Assembly (NCBI GenBank): GCA_950295325.1
Contig: OX485807.1
Span: 47,398,440 to 47,462,439, forward strand
DNA: 64,000 bases
From: Polytrichum commune
Lineage: Eukaryota; Streptophyta; Polytrichopsida; Polytrichales; Polytrichaceae
Direction: 5' to 3'
The notes beneath the pieces are model-generated. The model ran no database searches, was not told where the DNA came from, and was given only the letters and a program-made list of their open reading frames with translations. A program made the position numbers and the translations under genes. This document shows positions 1 through 10,700 of this stretch, piece after piece (position 1 is the stretch's first letter; every line of letters begins with the position of its first letter).

Positions 1-528
1 AACGATCAACAATATGACTATGAACAATAACATCTCAACCACAATGTACTTGCCGTTTGCCATGATGAAGATACACCAATGCTCCAAAATACTTTATAAC
101 TTCTGCACTATGGAATAGAAAAGAAGTAGAAAAATGTAAACTACTTGTATATACTTTGTTTTAAAGAAGTCAATAACTACTCTCTTTATTTATTATTGAT
201 CATAATTCAACACTCTTTTAACAATATAAAAGGTAAAAGTGACCAATGATGAAAAACCATGACGAGTCCGATAATTTTGATGCTCTTGGATGAGCAATCA
301 CTTATGAACTAGACAATCAATGAGAAAAGAGTGGATGATGAACTGCATAAACAATGTGTTAGTCACCTACTCGAGCTGGTTATTGGTCACAACTGACCAA
401 ATCGTGAACATGATCTTGAAATTATGGATGATATCCTGCCTAAATGGATGAAAGATTGTGATGAGTTCTCATAGTCCTTGGATGAGCGTTTGGGTATGTG
501 CCACATGGTACACCTGGTTCTGATAATT

Positions 529-690
529 TATACCCTTGTACGTACCCGTATTGATACCCGTTTATACCCGGCATCGATACCCGACATGAGTCTCGATACC
601 TGGAACTAACCTGGATACCCGTGCGTATCGGTATTCATAAAATGTGGGGTGAATCTAGATACCCGGAGTGGACCTGGATACCCGAACACC
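529..690. repeat. Cluster of GATACCCG octamers
   Basis: Five exact GATACCCG copies start at 553, 576, 614, 658 and 677, with near copies (TATACCCG, GTACCCG, GATACCTG) between them. Spacing is irregular, so this is a motif cluster rather than a strict tandem repeat. Bases 1-528 upstream are AT-rich and show no gene. Confidence 0.6.
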
Positions 691-964
691 ATTTCATGCA
701 AGCTTAACCGCCAGCCACCACAACAACCGCCACCGAAGCCCCTGTCGCGGGCCATTCCACCACTTCGAAATGTCATCTTTCAATTCGGATAGTGACGTAG
801 AGTCGAACCTTATGAATTCTAATCTCGCAGAAAGCTACGAACGAATCGATGGATTTGAGAAATTCGCAGACGGAGGTATAAGTCCATGATGCAGCTGATG
901 AGAGCTAGCTAGTGGCGGTTGCTCATGCGATGCTGATGGCGTTGTGGTGTTCAATGAGTCGTAG

Positions 965-1790
965 CATGCAATCTTACCGAGCTTGCGACTTCATAGACTC
1001 AGAGCTAAGGAAGCTCGCGGAACTGTAAGTTGGTGAAGGAGAATGATTGGAGGTATGGTTGACGAATATGAGTGCGTGAGATGAATTACGTTGTGGCGGT
1101 GGTGGTATTGGATTCTGTTGCAGGAAGCGTTGGTTAATGATGTGGGGCTCGTGGAAGAGGTGTTAAAGTTGCGGACGGGGAAGAGATGGTTGCATGTGAC
1201 TCTACTGACTTCACATAGAGCTATCGAAGCTTATGGACCTGTAATTTAGTGGAAGAATATGAGTGGAGGAATGGTCGATGATCAGTGCGTGCAATGAAAT
1301 TACATTGCGGCGGTGGTATTTAAATATGTTGCGGCAAGTCGAGATTGATGGTGTGGAGCTCAGGGGACAGGTGTTAAGGGTTGCGATCGAGGCATTGGTC
1401 ACACGCGATCTAGGGAGATGACGTGAATGAGAGATGCTTCACCCTTGATCAAAGCCGACCAAGGCCGCAAAATTCGAATGTAATAAACCCGAGGCGGCTT
1501 ACGGAGCATGGCTGAGGGACAAGGCCTGCCTCCTCATGTCGGAGGTGGTCTCTCTAACTGAGTTTGGTACTTCATAGAGAGCTATAGAATCTCAGGGATT
1601 TGCGAGTTGGTGGAGGAGAATGAGTGGTGGTATGGTCAATGATCAGTGCTTGCGATAAAAGTACTTGGTGCGGTGGTTTTTGTTGTGGCAATTGCTGCTT
1701 GATGGTGTGGAGCTTGGGGGAGAGGTGTTAGGGTTTGCGATCGAGGCAATGGTTGCACCGGCGTCGGAGGGGCTGTCGAGGCGGTACGAG
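965..1790. repeat. Three diverged tandem units next to the coiled-coil gene start
   Basis: Three related units begin near 985, 1211 and 1570, each opening with an ACTTCATAGA-like stretch. Each then shows a GGAG(G)A(G)AATGA motif, a GGTATGGT(C/T)-like motif, a GCGGTGGT tract and a GATGGTGTGGAGCT-like stretch. Units 2 and 3 share a terminal GCGATCGAGGCA just upstream of the presumed start codon at 1749. Only unit 3 leads into an open coding exon, so units 1 and 2 look like decayed copies of the 5' end of the gene. Confidence 0.55.
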
Positions 1791-4700
1791 GAATTGAAGG
1801 AGTCGGTGCGGGCGCTTCGTGCGCAGGTACGCAACGGCAATGCGCTGTCGTCCAGTTCCTGCACGGCTTCCGCGGTGGTTGGATCGATCGCCCCTGCTGC
1901 TGCGGCGGATGCGGGGTGTGCGAGTACCGGGACGAGCTGCTCTCGTGCCGTCACTCCGAGGCTAAATTTCGGGGGTGTTGATCCCCAAATTGGTGCCCCA
2001 GATGAGAGCTTCTCCATGCAACACTTGCGGCTTCAGTTCCACATCGAGATGCAGGTACCAGACAACGCAGATGTCTCAGAGCACCAGTACTACAACCATA
2101 GTTCTTTTATAAGAACATATTGAAAACGTCCGTTTGGAACGTTTTTGTACGCCAATGTTTAGGAATGTTCTTGCGACGGAATTTGCATGCTTGTTTTTCG
2201 TCAACACAACCCCAACACAACAAGCACGTCATAGTCACAATTCCGCAAACGATTTCTAAACATTTTGCGTCACTTTTACAATATCAATTTGTTCTTTTCT
2301 GTTCTTTACACAGCTAATCAATGATATCAGTGACAACGTTTGCACTTCCAGGGTCAATCGGTAGTCTTGCAGCCTCTAATTGTGCGACAACCTACTTATA
2401 AGCCATATAGCGACTTGAATGATGTTGCTATTATGGATACATGTGGACGCCAACGTTTACCTTAGACATATTAGAGTTGTCAGGAAAGTCCTTCAAAGAG
2501 GGACCAGACTAAAATTTGGTGCCCTTCGATGCCCCTTTGAAAGACTTTCTATCAAGAGCTCATAAGAGTTTCTTGTGTCGGAACCTAATTTTGAAAAATG
2601 CGTGAAACTCCTCGGACCTACTCTTTTAATGCGTATGGTAGGTCTCATCAATGCTTGCACGGGATCAGTAGGAGTTGCAGTCATGTTTGTCAATGTCGTG
2701 AGTTGAGTTGGATCGCCGTGTGCAGGAGAAGAAGGAAGAAATCAAGAAATTGCAAGCACAGCAGAGGGGGAAAGCGCAGCAGATAGAGAATCTGGAGAAC
2801 GACCATAGGGCTCGGAGGAAAAAGCTGGAGGCCCGAATTGAGCGCCAAACTGAGAAAATATGCACCTTAGAGGCGCAGCTTTCCAACAGGATAAATGTCA
2901 ATCAACAGGCGAGCTGCATTTCCCATGGCTGAAGGTTCTGGTTTTCATTCTTTAATGCCCCCTTAAACCCCTTCATTGTGGAGGAGTGTTACGGAAGAAT
3001 GTGGTGCTCATGGTACGCGCGGCTGTAAGTGAGCGAATGAGGACGAATGGCTGTTTTGTTGTTGTCTCTGAACGTGCATGCAGGAGCTGCAAGCACAAGC
3101 GTACGCATTTGCTGCAAAGCTCCGGCAATTTGAAGACGAGAAGTGTGAGGAACTGGAGGAGCTTAAACGCCAGTACGAGGCTACCCGAGCCGCCACTGAG
3201 ACAATGCATCGCGCTGAGACGAGTCAAGTAAGTCCAGTTTCGTATCCATCAGATTCGGCAGAAATCCAGTGGTAAAGAGATAACTCCAATGTTGCCACTA
3301 ACGTGAATCATGGTGTTGCTTCAACTTGAGTCGGTCTAAGTCTATATGTCAATCCGATACGAGCATCACGCCTCCTTCAAAGGTGAACACCTTGAACAAG
3401 CGCGGACAAGCTGACCCGCACCTCTCTCTCCGCCAAGGATAAACCCCTAGTTTCTCACTCGATTGGTAGAAAATACCTGGAAAATACCTGGTTCACGTGG
3501 ATATATACCTGCACAATGATTGGGTGCACCGACGAAAAGCAATACTAGGCAGGTCACCCCATCTGAGCACTATTCCGGTCTTAGACGGCTCCATCTCAGA
3601 GTTCCCATGGGATCCGAGTTCGGATTAAGGCGTTCGGTTTGAGGCACCCTAATTGAGTTGTATCTCCACACTACTAGAATCCAGTGGATTAAATGTCATA
3701 TTCGTTTGTCATTTTTGTGACATTCTTAGTTTCCAATGAGAGAAAGTGTCATATTTGTGACATTATTGTGCTCAATAAGTTGACATTAACACAGTCAAAA
3801 TGCATTAGAGCCACCTTAACAAATAGGATTAAGAGATAATGCAGACCAAGCATAAGTGACTTCTTTCTTAGTTTTTCTTTTGAACTTAGACTATATAAGA
3901 CCAGAGGGAATATTTATGAAATTTTCAGATGGAAGCAGCCGTTTCCATATACACCACCATACATGTAACAGTTTTGTATGGGCAGGCTCGAATGGCCGAA
4001 GGTGGTAACCTGAAGAGAGCAGAAAACGCAGAAGCAGCAGTCAAGGATCTTGTTGACAAAATAAAGGGTCTAGAAGTGGAGCTTGCGAATCTGAAAAAGC
4101 AAATGGCTCATACTCAAGAATCAGTAGCGAAGAAGGCAAGTTTTTCTCTCCTTTTCGGTTTTACAAATGAATACGTATTTTGTCTTGTTTTGTGGTAACA
4201 CACACTTAATATATCCTATTGCTCTTAATAAACTTTCTCACCTGATGGATATTTCCAGCTAAGTCTTCTGTTAATCAATTGGATCTTCTGGTCGGGAGTT
4301 GGTTATTTTGCATAGAACAGTTTCCGTGTTTGGTAAGTTTTCGGTGCATAATTGGAGTCGATGTGGAGGGAAGAACATTTTATTTTGGTTCAATGAGGGC
4401 CAAACTCATTTTAACCCTAAACCTCCACGCTGATTTCAACCATGCACCAAAAACTTACCAAACATGGAAAGTGTTGTATGCAAAATAATCAAGCCCTGAC
4501 CATAAAGGCCCGTTGAATCAAAGGATAGTTCAAATGTCTTTCGAGAATTCAGTAAATTCTCAAGCAGCATATGAGGGTTTAAGATGTGTGAAAGCAGGAT
4601 GAAGAATGGAACTTAAAAATGGACGAGCTGAAAGCTTCGTATGAGGACCGACTACAAGAGTGCAGTAAGATTTCAGTCACTAGACTAATGAACTTGACGA

Positions 4701-5420
4701 GTTACACATTTTTCAATGCATGAAGAAACCGTCGGATAGCAGGCCAGGTTTGATATTAGTTACACATAAATCTGGTCGCAGGATTGCAAGTAGTGGCAAA
4801 AGAGAAGGAGAAAGAAAGAGTGAGAGAGGACCTGACAACGCAACACGCCCTTGAAATGCAAAGCTACAAGATGCAGAAGGTAAATCATATAAACAATAAT
4901 CCATGACATCAAAATATTTGCTCCACTAGTACTTCAAAACTTGGGTAAACCCTATGATGAAAACCTCTTCCATTTTAATGACCTGATCTTCTTGAATACT
5001 GATTCCTGGCTTCTCTGAGTCAGAGTGACTTACTGATGCCTACAAAACCACAAGCCCAATCCCAGAAGTGCCTATCCGATTAGGCAGTTCTTGTTAAAAT
5101 AAAAAGTTCTGGTAGGAAACTTATGATTCATCAAAGATTCTAATCAATGTGGACATGACACGGGACCCAACTGATTGTGTGGGCAACATTGGCTTATAGA
5201 TATGGGTCAAACTGCTATAGAAATCCAGGGGATTTCATTGGTGGATCTCTCACATCTGCTTCTATTCTGTCCATATGTCATTGTGTAGGCAAGAGAGATG
5301 GAATGTGTCGCTGTACGTGTACGAGCGGCGGTGGAAAGCAAGGATGCAACCATTGCGATGCTCGAAGAAGAGCTAGTAAAACAGCGTGAACAAGCCACTG
5401 CTTTGCTGGACATGTCCTGA
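1749..5420 (+). CDS. Seven-exon coiled-coil protein, function unknown
   Basis: Predicted exons are 1749-1826, 2726-about 2900, 3084-3227, 3986-4135, 4598-4664, 4782-4879 and 5289-5420 (TGA). The start ATG opens a 26-codon exon ending CAG before GTACGC. All but exon 2 have clear AG acceptors and phase-consistent ends; the donor of exon 2 is not resolved. The exon after 3986 ends AAG before GCAAGT, a GC-AG type donor. Almost every exon is charged heptad-type sequence rich in E, K, Q, R and L, so the product (roughly 280-290 residues) should be almost entirely coiled coil, with no catalytic motif seen. The last exon (REMECVAVRVRAAVESKD) faintly recalls the C-terminal ends of basal-body/centrosomal coiled-coil proteins such as CEP131, but coiled coils look alike and I do not assign it. 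It is isolated, with repeats upstream and intergenic DNA downstream. Confidence 0.6.
3522..3649 (-). rRNA. Degenerate 5S rRNA-like sequence (pseudogene)
   Basis: Read on the minus strand this 128-nt stretch follows the order of plant 5S rRNA: a closing GGGTGC/GCACCC terminal stem, a block with CGGATCCCAT followed by GGAACTC, and later GGGGTGACCTGCC in place of the family's GGATGGGTGACCTCC. The internal control region is diverged, so it is probably not transcribed as a functional 5S gene. It lies inside an intron of the coiled-coil gene, in antisense. It could also be the 5S-derived head of a SINE; I see no obvious poly(A) tail. Confidence 0.55.
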
Positions 5421-6160
5421 CCTATGCATAAGTAACTAGAAGGAAATTATCAACTGAGTGTTTGCTACCGAAGACGTGTGAGCTGACAGAAAGGAAGATG
5501 CAAACAAACACACATTTACCTTCTCAAGCTGAGAGTGACTCTAAGTTAGATATATGGAAAACGGTGAAAGTAAGCTGATTCAGCCAGAAAGAGTGGCTTG
5601 AAATTTGTGCAATATTTTTCAGAGATGTAGTAGAGGAAATGGTGAGGAATGCAAGTTGTTTCATGATTTTATTCCATGTAAATAATTAGTTACATTTCCC
5701 TAAAGAGGCAAGTAAGTCAAACCCCTTACTTGTAAAGCAGAGTCTCCCTAATTTGGGCATCAAAGTATCCTGCTTTGCATACAAATGCACACAAAATGGT
5801 CAACTCAATGGCACCCAAAAGTGATCACAAGTGGTGTGAAACAACACCTATCCAACCAATCATTGCATCCCGCCTATCAATGCATCCTTTCGGGCCAACA
5901 CTTTTAATTAGCCATTTTGGGTTCACACAATAATTATTCTACCCCTAGTCTAGTGCACCAGTAGTGGTCATTCATTGTTTTCGCCTTTTCTACATTAAGA
6001 ATTAAGATGATGGAGGGTGCTTTGAAGATTTGTAGAGGTCTTTTATATTGCACAACCATTGTCCAAAGTATGAATTGACAAGTTGCCTCCAAAATCAGTA
6101 ATTCATACATTTTTTAAATCTTTAAACTAGGATATCATACATGTGTTACTATTTGTTGCA
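5421..6160. other. Intergenic stretch, nothing recognised
   Basis: Downstream of the coiled-coil gene. It would contain that gene's 3' UTR. I see no ORF with coding character, no terminal inverted repeats and no RNA gene. Confidence 0.4.
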
Positions 6161-6660
6161 TAGGCCCTCCCATTTGTGTTAAGTGATTGAACCTAGAATG
6201 GTGTTTATATTTTGAGCAAGTTGTTTAATCTCACTATATAAACACGTGACATCTATTTAGTGTTTGTTCTTATGAACAAGCCTCATCATATACCGCACAA
6301 ATATAGGTTCAATGAATTGAAGAAGAGTAACCACATAAGGCCTACACACCCTTAACTCATTAAGTCACAATGCAAAAGGACCCTTGGATCACACATGTTC
6401 ATTATTTTTTAGGTTAATGTGGTACAAAACTTTGATCACCAACAAACACATGAAGAGGGTTGTCATTAATTTAAGCACATTGTCTAATCCCATTGTGACA
6501 TGTGTATTTTGACCTTTGTTCTCAACAACAAGCCTTGCCATTATACCACTCAAATATAGGTGCCATCCAATGAACAAGAGTGATCATATAAGGCCAAGAA
6601 ACCTTAACTAATCAAGCCACAAAAGGATCCTTGGATCACAATTTCTAGTCCACCCTACCA
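6161..6660. repeat. Two-copy diverged direct repeat of a dispersed family
   Basis: Copy 1 (about 6200-6400) and copy 2 (about 6445-6640) share the order: TTTAATC-CA block, TGTTCT-A-AACAAGCC, CCACTCAAATATAGG-like stretch, ACATAAGGCC-like stretch, CTTAACT, then GGA(C/T)CCTTGGATCACA. A third, weaker relative occurs at about 60660-60830, which shares the TTTGT-(ACA)-CCACTCAAATATAGG block. It looks like an old noncoding mobile repeat. Confidence 0.5.
6418..6460. repeat. Short relic of the MFS transporter last exon
   Basis: The segment TGATCACCAACAAACACA and its flanks match the MFS last exon (about 7880-7925), with about 25 of 27 positions identical in the best part. It lies about 1.4 kb downstream of the intact gene end and sits between the two copies of the 6.2-6.6 kb repeat. 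It is too short to be coding and appears to be a third, older remnant of 3'-exon duplication. Confidence 0.55.
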
Positions 6661-7485
6661 CCTATTGGGGTGGGGGGTATCTGACCAAACCAATTACAGT
6701 GCAATTTCAACCAATCATGTGGGAACCTGGGGTCTTTCCTTTGGGGGCAATATGTGTAGGCCAAGCTATTTGTGATGCCCATTCATGGGGTTCACCTTTG
6801 ATAAGAGGTGTGCACCTTCAAGGGTCCTCTAATTCCCGTGGTACCCATTCTGGTATTACATATAGAGAGTTACACCAACTTGAAGATGAAGCCACACCAT
6901 AGTGGTTAGGCTACGCATATCTAATACCAATTGGATAAGAAGAGACACATTTTCACCTGTAATGGATGATCTTGCCATGACGTGACCACTATATATGAAA
7001 ATGCACATGTGTCGCAATGCCATCGGTTGATAATGTCTACTTTTGCCACTACCACAACTTGGCAGATCGGGTGCCTACTTCGGTCCATGTGGCATGGCTC
7101 CTCACATCCATTAGAGCATGATCACACACTACACACCAAACAACTAACACATAGAAATGCTAAATTTTAGAAAGGAGTAGTCTCATCATTGTGTCTCACG
7201 TGTTCACTATGTATGAGCTTCATAAAACTGTGGGTTCCATGTTCAAAAAAGTAATCTTACAATACAGAGGGCTTTACATAGAAATAGCTGAAGTTAAGAT
7301 ATTATTTGATCAAAGAATATGAAGCATTGATAATTGATTCTTTTATAAAGAGTTGAAAACTAGATCATACCCAATCTATTCCGAACTGGAAGGGTTTTCC
7401 GGTGCGATTAAGCCTGACGCGGGGGTCCAGCCGGCACTCTTCCGTTCCGGGGCGTTGTATGGAGAACCAGTGAATGGGCTCAAAC
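6661..7485. other. Intergenic stretch without a supported gene
   Basis: Only short, unrelated open frames occur. A GC-richer patch near 7390-7460 does not fold into a tRNA that I can support. Confidence 0.35.
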
Positions 7486-7498
7486 CTAGTTCATAATA

Positions 7499-7790
7499 AT
7501 CCATGCTGGTGGCACATCAAAGTCATCTCTCTCTCTCTCCTCAGATCGCGCTCCTCGGATCGCGCCTGGTCCCTGTCTTTTGGGTATGTGCGGTACAAAA
7601 TGCTGATCGCCAACAAACACACGTAAAAAGGGGCATGCGATGAGCACGAGAAGGCCCTTGCTGAGGGCCGCCGCATTGTGCAGCTGGTCGCGTGCCAAAT
7701 GATTTGAACTCGAGTTGTAACCAAACAACAGTTTGTGCCAAAATCTCGACGAGAGGCGCAGTTCCTGACGAAGCTCCTCGCATCCATTAC
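7499..7790 (-). pseudogene. Partial tandem copy of the MFS transporter last exon
   Basis: This segment repeats the final part of the adjacent transporter exon (about 7797-8066) in the same orientation. It includes the region for LLVLIACPF, the final transmembrane segment and the ISILYRTYPKDRD tail. Small insertions and deletions break the frame: pieces of the tail are read in three different frames. It has no upstream exons, so it is a 3'-truncated duplicate and not a second gene. The order is relic (6.4 kb), partial copy, intact gene. The break at about 7790/7797 falls at the stop codon of the intact gene. Confidence 0.8.
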
Positions 7791-7795
7791 TTAAT

Positions 7796-10700
7796 TCACG
7801 CTGGTGGCAACATCGAAGTCATCTCTCTTTCTTTCCTCTCTGTCTCCTCGGATCGTGCCCGGTCCCTGTCTTTTGGGTATGTGCGGTACAGGATGCTGAT
7901 CACCAACAAACACACGAAGAAGGGGCACGCGATGAGCACGAGGAGGCCCTTGCCGAGGGCTGCTGCATTGTTCAGCTTATTCGAAGTTGAACTCGAGCTG
8001 TAACCAAACAACCGTTGCGCCAAAATCCCGACGAGTGGTGCAGCTCCTGACGCGAGCGACTTCTCGATCATCTGGTCGACCGAGTACACGGTCGTGTGCA
8101 GCCTTGTCGGGACGATTTCTGCGAAGATCGGCCAGTTGGTCGCGGGCGAGTTCCACGACATGAGGAAGCCCATGGCGAAGAGCACGAGGGCGTATGCGTA
8201 TGTGAAGGCTGGGTTCTTTGGTAGGCCGAGGAGGAGGATCGCGGAGAGTGGGATGCCAACGAACGTGGAGAATTGGGAGCACAGGATGCGTCCTGTGTTT
8301 GGGAGGCGCGTCGCGGCCACGTCGCCGAGGCGGCCGCCGAAGAGGGACCCCGCCATGTTGCCGACCGAGAGGAGGCCCACAAGGAGCGCCGCGCGCAGGT
8401 GGCCGAACCCGAGCAGCTCCAGCCACAGGGTGGTGAACGACATGGCCTGCCATGGCACTTGGCCCGCAAGGCCCTGCCCTACAATAACTTGGAATGTCGG
8501 AACCTGCAATCGAATGAAGAATGTAGCGATCAGTTTCATCGTCTTTCTTTCTGTCTTTCTTTGCATCCCAGTTTGTCATGTTGATACTGATGATTTTTCT
8601 CACCCACGCACAACATTATCAAATGGAAACCTGGAGTTTCATCTGTAGTCTAGTTGCAATAAGAACTAAGTAGTGATGTAAGGAGCATTGCCTCATGCTG
8701 GAGTGAGCGCCCAACATATTGAACCGCGGTAGCAGCGAGGTAAGTATTGGGTATTGGGTGCTCACTACAACCAAGTATGACAGGACAACACGGGTCCATT
8801 ACCGGACGTGGTGGTTAGACCATGGCAAGGTCACCATTAATTACGGACGGTAATGTGACTCCTTGTATCTCTATTTCGATCGTATTGTGTTATGTTTATT
8901 TTGATGATTCTCTCACCAACCCACAGAATCATCAACGAGGTAGAATTAGGAGAAGTGCAAGGATTATGAAGACAAGGGGATATACAGATTGCAGGAGCTT
9001 CAGACTGAGCTCGAGGACAAACCTTCTGTATGTGGTAGTATTTGCATCTTCTGAATGTGGAAATTCTAATCTGGACCCCATAATGAAGGGTCACGCGCAC
9101 CCTTTTCAGCGCAATGTTGAAGATATGTGGGAGTAAATATAGGAGAAGAAACTTGCCTTCAACACTTTTTTGGTGCCTCTCCAGAGCTCCCTAAATTGAC
9201 CTTCCTTTTGCGGAGCAGGAGTTGAGGTTGGCGCTGCAGATTTGTTGATTTCTAAGACCAAACTCTCATCACTGCAAAAAAAATCCCAAGAATGTCATGC
9301 TCAATGGCGCCAATGTTCCCTACGGAGACCCCTGAGTTTTACATAGAATGGGAGAACTTCATTTATTCAGCAGGTACCAGCTTATTCTGTTCTGTAATTA
9401 CCCATATTCTTGCTTGGAAGTAAACGACATCAAATTTGATATCCATACATAAATACATTTGTGTGATTGATACTGCCCTATAATTTCCCTTTCCAAGAGG
9501 AACTAAGCCTAAGTATCAATGAGATATGGAGTCTCATATATATATATATCACATAGTACTTCAATTTTAGCTGGCACCCTGTTGGGACATTTGCACTGCA
9601 GTACCTCTTTGACAGGTTGGACTTTCTCCTCACAACAGGACTTTGATGAAGTAAATTTCGTAAAAATATGTCAACCCAAATCAGACCTTTAGTATTTCAT
9701 AGAACTTCTTGCTGTGACATCATGCATTACAGCACCAAATACTAAACTTACTACTGAATTGTTGTTAGTGGCAATCACAGATCAGAACAACAATCTTCGT
9801 AAGATTGACCAAGTGACATACCAAACTAGTCGACAATGTCAAATAACTTCGGAGGAGAGCAAGCCCAATGCAAGAGCTCTTACCGACCCTTGAAATCAAA
9901 CCTCAAAGAAAACATCCTACCACCTCAGCTTTGCATCACAGATCCAAAAACTGGAGTACTCAAATTGACAGAAAATATCCAACTAAACCTGTCCAGAGTG
10001 ACATCACCATCTACTTACAGAAACAATTTATTCCTTTGGAGCAGGAGAGCAAATATTTAGTATTTTACTGACCTTACGAGTGTGCCGGCTGAGATTGGAG
10101 GGGGTTTGACATCTTGTGCAAATGTGTAAATGGCAGCAGCGAGCAGCAAGCTGACGATGGCGACGGCGTAGAACGCAAACCGCCAGCCGGGTAGAGATCC
10201 GACCTTATAGCCTGCCAGCAGTGTTGCAAAAACACCGCCTGTCAGAGTTCCGAACTGACCAGCTGCGTGGAGCCACCCAAACCCTAACCCTCGTGCATTT
10301 TCTTTGTGGGAGTCGGCCACCAAGGATTGAATTGCAGGCACCACCATCGCCAATCCAATGCCATTGAACACCTTCACAATGGCCATCTGCACCACACTCG
10401 ACAAAAAGCATCGTTGGCACATGAATGATACCTCTAGCTAGTCGAGCTAAATCGTATTCAAGACTGTTGAATGAGTAACCTCTGCAGCAGTATATTTGCA
10501 ACATGTCACATGACAACGCTAGTCGAGTTTCACATTCAAAGAGTGTTGATCGATGACGAACATTTGCAGAATAATTACAAGAGGGTCAGCTTATAAGGTA
10601 CTAAAAAAATGTCAATTTCACGTAACAACGCTTTTCGAGCTTCATATTCAAGAATGCTGATGAACATTTCAAAAATCCCAATGTCACATGACAACAACGC

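Noticed and set aside
1643-2017. 124-codon minus-strand frame
   Set aside because: Overlaps the first coiled-coil exon and its low-complexity surroundings; no family features.
7977-8603. Long minus-strand frame of 208 codons, rich in Arg and Pro
   Set aside because: Shadow of the GC-rich last exon of the MFS gene; the true frame carries the family motifs and splices in phase.
8094-8648. 184-codon plus-strand frame over the MFS exon
   Set aside because: Antisense shadow of the same exon, no motif of its own.
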